Positions 1 through 6,534 of a stretch of 15,702 nt of DNA are shown here, in pieces (position 1 is the stretch's first letter; each line of letters opens with the position of its first letter). This DNA is from Burkholderiales bacterium (GTDB lineage Bacteria > Pseudomonadota > Gammaproteobacteria > Burkholderiales > CAIKXV01), in the NCBI GenBank assembly GCA_014379045.1, contig JACMMK010000263.1:1-15702 (forward strand), given 5' to 3'. A program made the translations under genes and the position numbers. The notes under the pieces are model-generated. The model was not told where the DNA came from. It did not search any database and was given only the letters and a program-made list of their open reading frames with translations.

Positions 1-275
1 AGATGCGCGAGCGGATCGCTGCGGCCAACCTGCGTCCCGATGCGCGCACGACGCATGCGCGCGAGCTCGCGATGTTCGCGCTCTGGGTAGACAAGGCGCC
101 GCGCGAGGCGCTCCGGCATTCACGCGAGAACGTGCGCCATCAGCGCGAGCCGATCGATCTGCTGGTGTTCGCGCGCGCCGCGACGGCGAGTCGCGATGCG
201 GCCGCTTTGCGCGAGCTCGCGGCGCTCAAGCAGAAGATCGGGTTGCACGACAAGCGCCTCGATGCGTTGCTCTAG
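1..275 (+). CDS. C-terminal part of a TPR-like helical protein (5' end outside window)
   Basis: The frame is open from the left edge to the TAG at 273-275, so this is the last 90 or so residues of a longer protein. The visible part is all alpha-helical, Ala/Arg/Leu-rich, and arranged as helix pairs (HARELAMFALWVDKAPREAL, then REPIDLLVFARAATASRDAA), which resembles the end of a tetratricopeptide-repeat protein. The next gene starts 14 bp before this stop, so the two are almost certainly translationally coupled. From general knowledge, TPR proteins often stand directly before HupE/UreJ genes of this type and near DUF4331 genes, which supports the assignment. The function is unknown; a scaffold or assembly role in the envelope is inference only. 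The internal ATG at position 3 need not be the true start. Confidence 0.6.
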   Translation, partial: MRERIAAANLRPDARTTHARELAMFALWVDKAPREALRHSRENVRHQREPIDLLVFARAATASRDAAALRELAALKQKIGLHDKRLDALL

Positions 276-1536
276 AGGGCTGCGTGCGCTGCTGCTGATG
301 CTGTTGCTGGCGACGGTCGCCGGGAGCGTCGGTGCGCACAAGGCGAGCGACGCCTATCTGCAGCTCGCGCACGCCGACTCGGGTCCGACGCGCTTGCGCG
401 TGGATGTGGCGCTACGCGACCTGGATCTGGTCGTCGACATCGACGCCGACGGGGACGGCAAGCTCGTCTGGAGCGAGGTGCGTGCCGCCTGGCCTGCGCT
501 CGAAGCCTATATGCGGCGCCACCTGCAGATCGACGGGTGCGAGTGGCGCACCGCCGCGCGCGTGCTGGAGCGTCGCAGCGACGGCGTCTACGCCGCGCTG
601 CAGATGGAGAGCGACTGCGCGCCCGCCGGCGCGCCGACGATTCGCTATTCGATGCTCGCCGATGTGGATCCAACGCACCGCGGCATCGCACGCATCGAAT
701 GGCGCGGGACCGCGCCGCAACTGCGCGTGCTGGTGCCGCAGGCGTTCACGGTGGCGAACATGAAACGCCCTGCGCTGGTTCCTGCGCCATCGACCGGGCT
801 GTCCTCGCCTTTGGGCGTGGCGCCGGATGCAGACGGTGTCGCCCCGCGCGCTTCGGCAGGCGCCGATACGGTCGAGTCGGCCGCGCCGACACCCGCGCCC
901 GGCGATGTGGCGGTTGCCGGCGACTCCGACCCGTTCCAGTTCCTGGTCGAGGGTGTGCGCCACATCCTGATCGGCTACGACCATGTGCTGTTCCTGCTCT
1001 GCCTGCTGTTCCCGGCGGTGATGCAGCGCACAGCGCGCGGTTGGCAGCCGGTGCCGCGACTCGCGCAGGCGGTGTGGCCGGTCGCCGGCATCGTCACGGC
1101 ATTCACGGTCGCCCATTCGATCACGCTCGCGCTCGCTGCAACCGGCAAGATTGCGGTGCCCTCATCGGTGATCGAGCCGGCGATCGCGGCGACGATCATG
1201 CTCGCGGCGTTCGACAACATCCGCCCGATCTTCGGGGGCCGGCGCGGCGTGGTCACGTTCGTGTTCGGATTGATTCACGGCTTCGGCTTCGCCGGCGTGC
1301 TGGCCGAGCTGGAGTTACCGGTGCGGCAGTTCGCCTGGACGCTGTTGCAGTTCAACCTCGGACTCGAACTCGGTCAGGTGCTGATCGTCGTGGTCGTGAC
1401 CGCGTTCCTGTTCCTGCTGCGCGGCGGTGCGTTCTACCCCCGCTGGGTCATTCGCGGCGGGTCCTTCGCCGCGCTGGCGATCGGCGCGGTGTGGCTGGTC
1501 GAGCGCGTCGCCGACGTCTCGCTGATTCCGCTGTAG
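262..1536 (+). CDS. HupE/UreJ-family membrane protein with periplasmic EF-hand domain
   Basis: A 424-residue polytopic inner-membrane protein of the HupE/UreJ_2 type. I chose ATG 262 because it gives a clean signal peptide (residues 1-25, ending SVGA before HKASD) and overlaps the upstream stop by 14 bp. Residues 26-170 form a soluble, presumably periplasmic domain carrying a canonical EF-hand loop, DADGDGKLVWSE (61-72, ligands D61, D63, D65, E72). A Pro/Ala-rich linker (about 171-228) leads to five or six membrane helices. Family motifs are present: HILIGYDHVLF from 234 (H234, D240, H241), FTVAHS at 281-286, GLIHGFGF around H339, and FNLGLELGQ. HupE-type proteins are proposed nickel or cobalt permeases, but the substrate of this long EF-hand branch is not established. 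Metal transport is therefore an inference. Confidence 0.85.
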   Translation: MRCSRGLRALLLMLLLATVAGSVGAHKASDAYLQLAHADSGPTRLRVDVALRDLDLVVDIDADGDGKLVWSEVRAAWPALEAYMRRHLQIDGCEWRTAARVLERRSDGVYAALQMESDCAPAGAPTIRYSMLADVDPTHRGIARIEWRGTAPQLRVLVPQAFTVANMKRPALVPAPSTGLSSPLGVAPDADGVAPRASAGADTVESAAPTPAPGDVAVAGDSDPFQFLVEGVRHILIGYDHVLFLLCLLFPAVMQRTARGWQPVPRLAQAVWPVAGIVTAFTVAHSITLALAATGKIAVPSSVIEPAIAATIMLAAFDNIRPIFGGRRGVVTFVFGLIHGFGFAGVLAELELPVRQFAWTLLQFNLGLELGQVLIVVVVTAFLFLLRGGAFYPRWVIRGGSFAALAIGAVWLVERVADVSLIPL

Positions 1537-1578
1537 CGCTTCATGTGTTCTGCCGGACACCCGGGACGCACAGCCAGG

Positions 1579-1604
1579 AAAAAGGGCCCGCTATGCGGGC
1601 CCTT
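1579..1604 (-). terminator. Intrinsic terminator of the DUF4331 gene
   Basis: A perfect 10-bp stem, AAGGGCCCGC (1582-1591) and GCGGGCCCTT (1595-1604), closes on a 3-nt loop. Read on the minus strand it runs into a T5 tract (complement of A1579-1583), starting about 28 bp after the DUF4331 stop. On the plus strand only two T follow the stem, so it should work mainly for the minus-strand gene and only weakly for HupE, which converges from the other side. Confidence 0.85.
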
Positions 1605-1631
1605 CGTCAACGGCTCAAGCTCCCGTCACGC

Positions 1632-3164
1632 TCAAGGGAACGTCGAGCCTGCCGGTGCCGGCGGGTTGAAATTGCCCGGAAGCGGCGTCGTCAGATACGG
1701 GAAGGTGGCGAAGAAGTTCGTCGAGTTCTTGCGCACGCCATCGGTCAGCGCGAGTCCGCCGGCGGGTGCATCCCCCGGCGTGCAACCGACCCGCAGTCCA
1801 TCACCCGGACCGGTGAGCACGCACAACGCGCCCATCGCCACCCGCAGCGACAGGTCGACGACGTCGTCGCCCGGACGCCTTCCGTTCGGGAACCCCGCCA
1901 GATCGCCTGCCGCGACACCCAACGGATTCTGTCCGCCAGCGGGCACCGGACGGATTGCCGTGTTGAGCCGCATCATTTCGCCGGGTACCGCGTTTCTCGG
2001 CTGGTTGACACCCGCGATGCCGGTCAGGAAGGCAGCGATCAGGTCGGTCCGAGGAAACTTGGTCGGTGCCTTCGCAGCCGGGAACAGCAACTCCACCACC
2101 GCCGGCAGGATGGGGTTGGTCACGTAGTCGGCGAACTTCGCCACGTCATCGGTCGGCCGGGATGCGTTGAAGGCGTCCTTGTCGTCGATGCCGATCACCA
2201 GCTCGTTGACCAGCGGCATGCCGAGCCGCGAGACCTGCACGAAGGGCCCGCTCGCCGTATTCGAGTTCGACAGGCCGGCGGGTGCAGCGAGCATGTCCTG
2301 GCGCAGACTGGCGGTGGTGAAGGCGCCGATCACCGGCTCGCCGACCACCGTCACGCACGAGATCGGCAGTTCCATCGCGAGGGTGCTGATGTTCTTCGAT
2401 TCGAGATCGTTGTTGTTACCGCCCGCTTCCGGCCCGAGGGGGTTGAGGTTGATCAGATCGAAGATCTTGCCGACCGCGATATAGAACGGCTCCTTGCGCT
2501 GACCGACGAAAACGCGTGCCGGCGTGGCGCAACCCGGAACCATCACGTTATAGATATGCTGGTTGGCGTAGGTCGCGTAGCCTGTCGGACCGCCGAATAC
2601 CTTGTCGCCGATGTTGTCGACCGGCTTGTCGAACTCCACTGCGCCGCCTGCGGCATTGGTGAGGCTCGCCGCGATGTTGCCGGGCCGCAGTACGTCGACC
2701 GTGAACGTCTCGCGCACGTTGAGCGCTGCCGGGTTCACGCCGATGATTCCCCCGCTGTTGATCAGCGGAATCTTCACGTCACGGCCGCCCACGGTGAGCG
2801 CGGTCATCTTGGACATGTTCTTGAAGCGGAACTGAAACGTGAGGTCGGGCACCGAATCGCCGTTGTTGTCGAAGTGGATCTCGTACAAGGCGTCGGGGCT
2901 GAACAGGTAGAAGTTGGGGCCGCCCTGCGGATCCTGGAACGGCTGGTAGTTCGCGAGCACGGTGACGAAGTTCTGGCGCCCGGTTTCGTAGCTCCGGAAA
3001 AGGTAGACGTCGGTCGCATCGGCCTTGGCCTGGCTGGCGATGAACGGCGCTTCACGATGACTCGACGCGAACGAGGCGGCGGCAACGGTCGCGAAGGCAA
3101 GACCGATGCCAAGCTTACCGATGGCATCGGCAAGTCTGTGGCGATTGAGGGGACACTTGATCAT
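1632..3164 (-). CDS. Exported DUF4331-family protein
   Basis: A 510-residue secreted protein of the DUF4331 family, whose biochemical role is unknown. The start is ATG 3164, with AGGA (complement of 3171-3174) 6 nt upstream; an in-frame GTG at 3179 lacks a ribosome site. A signal peptide covers residues 1-33, followed at once by the family hallmark SSHREAP (34-40) and then KADATDVYLF (47-56). An acidic loop DNNGDSVPD (99-107) resembles thrombospondin type-3 or dockerin calcium loops. Mid-protein, VFVGQRKEPFYIAVGKIFDL and the ALE-type segment STLAMELPI are also typical of the family. Length is usual, with no frameshift. It is convergent with TPR-HupE, has its own terminator, and has a sigma-54-like promoter, so it appears monocistronic. 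The periplasmic or outer-surface location is inferred from the signal peptide. Confidence 0.85.
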   Translation of the reverse strand: MIKCPLNRHRLADAIGKLGIGLAFATVAAASFASSHREAPFIASQAKADATDVYLFRSYETGRQNFVTVLANYQPFQDPQGGPNFYLFSPDALYEIHFDNNGDSVPDLTFQFRFKNMSKMTALTVGGRDVKIPLINSGGIIGVNPAALNVRETFTVDVLRPGNIAASLTNAAGGAVEFDKPVDNIGDKVFGGPTGYATYANQHIYNVMVPGCATPARVFVGQRKEPFYIAVGKIFDLINLNPLGPEAGGNNNDLESKNISTLAMELPISCVTVVGEPVIGAFTTASLRQDMLAAPAGLSNSNTASGPFVQVSRLGMPLVNELVIGIDDKDAFNASRPTDDVAKFADYVTNPILPAVVELLFPAAKAPTKFPRTDLIAAFLTGIAGVNQPRNAVPGEMMRLNTAIRPVPAGGQNPLGVAAGDLAGFPNGRRPGDDVVDLSLRVAMGALCVLTGPGDGLRVGCTPGDAPAGGLALTDGVRKNSTNFFATFPYLTTPLPGNFNPPAPAGSTFP

Positions 3165-3463
3165 GACTTTTCCTAGCACGGAGGTGAACGGGTCGGGGGT
3201 AACTCGGGCGATGCGGTGGGGGGGTGCAACACATGTGCCCGCACTCGACCTGAATCAGCGCTCCGAGTGTCGACAGCACACGGCGACCGCGACCCGATGC
3301 GATGGCGCGGCGCCTGGCGTCGATACGACTCAGGGATAAATCCGGATGTGATGGCCATCGCCGAGCGATACTGGTCGATGAATGCGCGCTCGGTCCTGCC
3401 GCTCGAGTGCGGGCTATTGGACCGTCGTGCTGCCGACCTTCATCGGGTCAATCATCGACCGGA
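3165..3463. other. Intergenic region upstream of DUF4331 and downstream of DUF1992
   Basis: About 300 bases with no convincing gene; the short frames here have no ribosome site, family resemblance or coding feel. It holds the candidate sigma-54 promoter (3225-3240), an inverted repeat CACTCG (3242-3247) with CGAGTG (3264-3269), the 8-bp palindrome TGTCGACA (3268-3275), and a 10-bp perfect palindrome GATGGCCATC (3350-3359). I do not see a strong terminator after the DUF1992 stop. Confidence 0.6.
3225..3240 (-). promoter_or_regulatory. Candidate sigma-54 (RpoN) promoter of the DUF4331 gene
   Basis: Read on the minus strand the bases are GGGCACATGTGTTGCA. This fits the -24/-12 pattern TGGCAC(G)-N4-TTGC(A/T): the GG and GC doublets are spaced correctly, the CAC after GG is kept, and TTGCA is exact; the mismatches are the first base and the base after CAC. 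A transcript would begin near 3214, giving a leader of about 50 nt before ATG 3164. The 10-bp palindrome at 3350-3359 lies about 140 bp upstream, a normal distance for an RpoN activator site. This is by eye only. Confidence 0.42.
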
Positions 3464-3859
3464 CTAGCGCTGCAGGAAGCGCTCCATCACCTGCCTGTAA
3501 TAAGACTCATCGAGATGGATCGTGCCGCTGGCCGCGGCGCGTGTCTGTGCGAGGCGTTCTAACAGCAAGCTCACACGTGCCATGGGCTTGCGTCGCGCCG
3601 GCTGATCTGCCCCGGCATCGATGGATTGCGCAAGGGCGTGGATGTCTTTCAGTGCCTGCACGTGCGCCGGGAGCACGCCCGCGTTCTTGAGGATCCGATG
3701 GGCGACGCGAAGATCTTCCGGCACGAGCGCGTCGTCGTCGAGCGCGAGCGGCTTGCCGGCACCGGGCAGATCGTCGAACTCGCCGGCAGCCTGCGCGCGG
3801 GCCACCCGTTCCTCGACGAGCGCATCGATCAACGAGAGGGTCGGTGGCCGGCGCCGCAT
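3464..3859 (-). CDS. DUF1992 protein (DnaJ subfamily C member 28-like domain)
   Basis: A 131-residue soluble protein made almost wholly of the DUF1992 domain. The diagnostic segment is GEFDDLPGAGKPL (26-38), followed by an acidic patch DDD (41-43) and then VPEDLRVAHRILKNAG (46-61). The remainder is helical and ends in MERFLQR. No J-domain or membrane segment is present, so the name DnaJ-like refers only to shared architecture in eukaryotic DNAJC28; a chaperone function is not shown. ATG 3859 has AGGA 7 nt upstream and lies 3 bp after the hydrolase stop, so the two are co-transcribed and probably coupled. It is the last gene of the lemA operon. Length is normal for the bacterial family. Confidence 0.85.
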   Translation of the reverse strand: MRRRPPTLSLIDALVEERVARAQAAGEFDDLPGAGKPLALDDDALVPEDLRVAHRILKNAGVLPAHVQALKDIHALAQSIDAGADQPARRKPMARVSLLLERLAQTRAAASGTIHLDESYYRQVMERFLQR

Positions 3860-3862
3860 GCG

Positions 3863-4819
3863 TCAGTCCTCAAGCAGAAAAGCCGCGACGGCCGCGATCT
3901 GGTCGGCATCGGCGAGCGCCGGCGCGTGGCCGATCCCGGTGAACTCGAGCAGCGCGGTCGACGCGCCTGGCGTCGGCCGACGCTCGCACATCATTCGTGC
4001 GGTGTCGCTTCGCAGGATCTCGGATTCGGCACCCCGCAGAATCAGCACCGGTATCTCGACCGTGTCCCAGATCGGCCACAGCTCGATATCGCGTTCGAAC
4101 ACCTTGCCCCGAAAACCGTCGGCGATCGCCGGATCGTAACGCAGGCCGAACGTCGTGCGACCATCGGCATCGTCGAACGTGCGCATGCTGTAGCGAACCA
4201 GATGCTGCAGTTGCACATCGGTCAACGCCGCGGTGAATGCACCCCAGGGGCGAAACAGTTCGCCGAGCCACGCAGCGAACGCCTCGACCGAGTCGAAGCG
4301 CGGATCGCTGCCGGCGTAGGTTGCGATACGGGTCAGGCCTTCACGCGCGAGTACCGGCCCGATGTCGTTCATCACCAGCCGGCGGATCGGTGTGCGCGGG
4401 GCGGCGGCGAGCATCATGCCGATGAGCCCGCCCATCGACGTGCCGACCCAGTCGACACGCGCGCTCGCGGCTGTGTGGGCTGGCGTGTTCACCTGGCTGG
4501 TGGTCACGCGTGCGATCAGTGCGGTCATGTCGGCGAGGTATTGCGGATAGCCGTACTGCGCCGGATCGGCGAGCCAGTCGCTGTCGCCACGACCGACGAT
4601 GTCGGGGCAGACGACACGCGCGTCGCGCGCGAGGTGTCGCGCGAGCCAGTCGAAATCGCGCCCGTTGCGCGTCAGGCCATGCGCACAGACGATCACGTGC
4701 GGGTTCCCGGGGTCGCCCCACTCGGTATAGGCGATACGATGAAACCCGCTCGCCGAGAAGCCTTGCAACGATGCGCTGCGCGGGGTGCAGAGATCGGAAT
4801 CCGGGGTCACAGCGTGCAT
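3863..4819 (-). CDS. Alpha/beta-fold hydrolase
   Basis: A 318-residue cytoplasmic alpha/beta hydrolase with no signal peptide. I chose ATG 4819, preceded by GAGG with 5-nt spacing and 14 bp after the GIDE-gene stop; the open frame runs further upstream but only as a shadow of that gene. Visible motifs are the oxyanion-hole HG in VCAHGLTRNG (H47, G48), the strand-turn CPDIVGRGDSDW (71-82), the nucleophile elbow GTSMGG (126-131, Ser128), and the catalytic histidine in TGIGHAP (His298). The acid position, usually Asp in the pattern LRGxxSD, reads LRGAESEIL here, so Glu267 would be the acid. The fold resembles enol-lactonases, haloperoxidases and meta-cleavage hydrolases. The substrate cannot be predicted. 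Confidence 0.85.
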   Translation of the reverse strand: MHAVTPDSDLCTPRSASLQGFSASGFHRIAYTEWGDPGNPHVIVCAHGLTRNGRDFDWLARHLARDARVVCPDIVGRGDSDWLADPAQYGYPQYLADMTALIARVTTSQVNTPAHTAASARVDWVGTSMGGLIGMMLAAAPRTPIRRLVMNDIGPVLAREGLTRIATYAGSDPRFDSVEAFAAWLGELFRPWGAFTAALTDVQLQHLVRYSMRTFDDADGRTTFGLRYDPAIADGFRGKVFERDIELWPIWDTVEIPVLILRGAESEILRSDTARMMCERRPTPGASTALLEFTGIGHAPALADADQIAAVAAFLLED

Positions 4820-4833
4820 CGACGCCTCGACGT

Positions 4834-5748
4834 TCAGTTGATCAGCAGGGCGCTGCCCGCGATCAGCCCCGCGAATAACAGGCCGAGATGCGCCCATTTC
4901 CACAGCACGTACTTGCGAGCAAGCGACTCGGGTTCCATATTGGACAACAGAAAGAGCCGGTTGTCGCGAGGTCGGCGCATCACATGCAGCGCCGGCTCGT
5001 GGGCGGCCTGCGCGCGCCGGGTTTCGACCTCGCGCCGCGCCTGCCGGCGCGCGAGCGTCCACTCCTGCACGTCGAGTTCGCCGTTGCGATCGAGGTCGAA
5101 GCGCTCGAGGAGCCGCGCACGATCGTCCTTCCACTTCGCGAGCAGGACACCGATCGCCGCGTCGACACCGCCCTTCGCATCGAACGGGCGCTCGCTCGAG
5201 AACGCGCCGATCGCGTACAGCGGGTCGTCGGGCAGGATCGTCAATTCCGTGTAGCGCAGATCGTCGTGCAGCCAGACCTCGCGATGACGCGAGTGGATCT
5301 CGGCTTCGCCCGGGTGGATGACGCACTGGCCGCTGCCATCGTCGAGCAGGAACGGGGCCGGACTCTCCCCCTGGCTCTGCACCGTCCATTCATCCTTCGA
5401 GCCCTGTTCCTCGATCTGGAACCAGTACCAGCAGCAAGGAATATCGCGCAGTCGACTGCGCAGCGGCTCCGCGCCCGGCCAGCGTGCGCGGCCCGACAGC
5501 TCGACATAGCCCTGCGCCGCCGATTCGACCCGCGAGGTCGGCGTGTCGACGATCGCGCGCCAGCGTCGGTAGTTGCCGGCCCACGCGAACAGGCTGATGG
5601 TGCCGATCAGCAGCAGGCAGACTGCCCAGATCCTGCGCTCGTCGCTCTGCGTGGCAAATCCGAGCAGCGCAAGGTGGGCTGCCGAGGTCGTCCAGTTCGC
5701 CCACTCGAGCCGTCCGCGGGTGGTCGAGGTGACGAGTGTGAAGCGCAC
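4834..5748 (-). CDS. GIDE-domain (MULAN/E3-ligase-like) membrane protein with EF-hand
   Basis: A 304-residue membrane protein. A helix at about 40-57 is followed by the GIDE signature IVDTPTSRVESAAQGYVELSG (residues 66-86) and the segment LRDIPCCWYWFQIEE (100-114), as in the bacterial relatives of mitochondrial MULAN/MAPL. No RING finger is present, so ubiquitin-ligase names used for this family should not be taken literally. An EF-hand loop DLDRNGELDVQE (218-229) interrupts the domain, and a second helix (284-302) closes the protein, leaving the domain between the two anchors. The start is GTG 5748, 12 bp after the lemA stop, with only a poor ribosome site; the first 35 residues are therefore uncertain. 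Pairing with lemA is common in bacteria and suggests a shared envelope role of unknown chemistry. Confidence 0.75.
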   Translation of the reverse strand: MRFTLVTSTTRGRLEWANWTTSAAHLALLGFATQSDERRIWAVCLLLIGTISLFAWAGNYRRWRAIVDTPTSRVESAAQGYVELSGRARWPGAEPLRSRLRDIPCCWYWFQIEEQGSKDEWTVQSQGESPAPFLLDDGSGQCVIHPGEAEIHSRHREVWLHDDLRYTELTILPDDPLYAIGAFSSERPFDAKGGVDAAIGVLLAKWKDDRARLLERFDLDRNGELDVQEWTLARRQARREVETRRAQAAHEPALHVMRRPRDNRLFLLSNMEPESLARKYVLWKWAHLGLLFAGLIAGSALLIN

Positions 5749-5760
5749 CGGCGCGGAAGG

Positions 5761-6351
5761 TCAGCGTCCGGTTTCAGACGCCTGGAACAACTGCTTCACA
5801 TCGACGTCCTCAATTTCAGTCGCGGTGAACTCGAGCAGCTTGAACACGCCGAAGCCGAACAGCCGCGCGACGATCACGTCGGGCACCTGCTCGATGCGCA
5901 CGTTGTTGATGTTGACGCTTTCGTTGTAGAACTCGCGCCGATCGGCGATCGAATCCTCGAGCGAACTGATCCGGCTCTGCAGCTGCTGGAAGCTCGCGTT
6001 CGACTTGAGCTCCGGATAGGCCTCGGCCACCGCGAACAGGTTGCCGAGCCCGACGCGCAGCGCACCCTCGGCCCGGCCCAGCGCGTCGATGTCCTGTGCC
6101 TGCGTGGCGGCAAACACGCGACTGCGCGCGTCGACGACACGCTGCAGCGTGTCCTGCTCGAACTTCATGTACTGCTTGCAGGTCTCGATCAGCTTCGGCA
6201 ACTCGTCATGGCGTTGCTTCAACAACACTTCGATGTTGGCCCAGGCCTTCGATACGTTGTGCTTCACCTGGACCAGACTGTTGTAGATCATGATCAGGTA
6301 CACGCCGACGGCCAGTGCGGCCGCCAGAACGATCACCAGCATCAGGGTCAT
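5761..6351 (-). CDS. LemA family protein
   Basis: A 196-residue protein with one N-terminal membrane helix (residues 2-22) followed by a long helical-bundle domain, the standard LemA plan. Diagnostic stretches are IYNSLVQVKHNVSKAWANIEVLL (22-44 region), LPKLIETCKQYM, the Ala-rich middle, AVAEAYPELKSN, and NESVNINNVRIEQVPD leading to the hydrophobic FGFGVFKLLEF. I chose ATG 6351, which puts the helix at the very start; the frame continues upstream to 6408 through the leader hairpin, which is unlikely to be coding. The ribosome site is weak. LemA proteins are envelope-anchored and of uncertain function. The gene leads the operon with GIDE, hydrolase and DUF1992, spaced 12, 14 and 3 bp. Confidence 0.9.
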   Translation of the reverse strand: MTLMLVIVLAAALAVGVYLIMIYNSLVQVKHNVSKAWANIEVLLKQRHDELPKLIETCKQYMKFEQDTLQRVVDARSRVFAATQAQDIDALGRAEGALRVGLGNLFAVAEAYPELKSNASFQQLQSRISSLEDSIADRREFYNESVNINNVRIEQVPDVIVARLFGFGVFKLLEFTATEIEDVDVKQLFQASETGR

Positions 6352-6399
6352 GGCTACGCTTTCAGGTCGAGGTGCAGCGGTCGGGCGCCATCGCCGCCG

Positions 6400-6419
6400 G
6401 CGCGCCATCTACGGCGCGC
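6400..6419 (-). promoter_or_regulatory. GC-rich leader hairpin upstream of lemA
   Basis: GCGCGCC (6400-6406) and GGCGCGC (6413-6419) form a perfect 7-bp all-GC stem with a 6-nt loop, about 50 bp before the lemA start. It is followed by no T tract, so it is not a typical terminator. If the weak promoter proposed just upstream is real, the hairpin would sit at the very 5' end of the lemA mRNA and could stabilise it. Confidence 0.45.
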
Positions 6420-6421
6420 GT

Positions 6422-6450
6422 ACGGTAGCCGATGGGGCAGGGTGGCGCAA
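6422..6450 (-). promoter_or_regulatory. Possible sigma-70-type promoter for the lemA operon
   Basis: On the minus strand TTGCGC (6445-6450) and TACCGT (6422-6427) are separated by exactly 17 nt. Each matches the consensus at only three of six positions, so this is weak, though such elements are usual in G+C-rich proteobacteria. It lies in the 183-bp gap between the DUF4139 stop and lemA. That gap suggests that lemA has its own promoter rather than depending on read-through. Confidence 0.3.
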
Positions 6451-6534
6451 CCGGGAATTCCACACCGACGCCCCGACCTTGACGACGCGACACCGACCAC
6501 CCGATAGCGGGGAACTCGCCGCGACGATACCGAC

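Noticed and set aside
537..3176. An 879-codon plus-strand frame spanning HupE and the antisense of DUF4331
   Set aside because: It crosses a terminator and two well-supported genes in other frames, and its composition is Arg/Ala/Gly-rich noise.
3216..3467. Short plus-strand frames (83 and 86 codons) in the gap before DUF1992
   Set aside because: No family resemblance and no ribosome site; they overlap the DUF1992 3' end and regulatory palindromes.
4820..5389. N-terminal extension of the alpha/beta hydrolase by 190 residues
   Set aside because: It lies wholly within the GIDE gene in another frame; ATG 4819 has a proper ribosome site and the protein is then family length.
4834..5748. True bacterial ubiquitin ligase
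   Set aside because: Only the GIDE domain is present; there is no RING finger and no ubiquitin-like or E1/E2 gene in the window.
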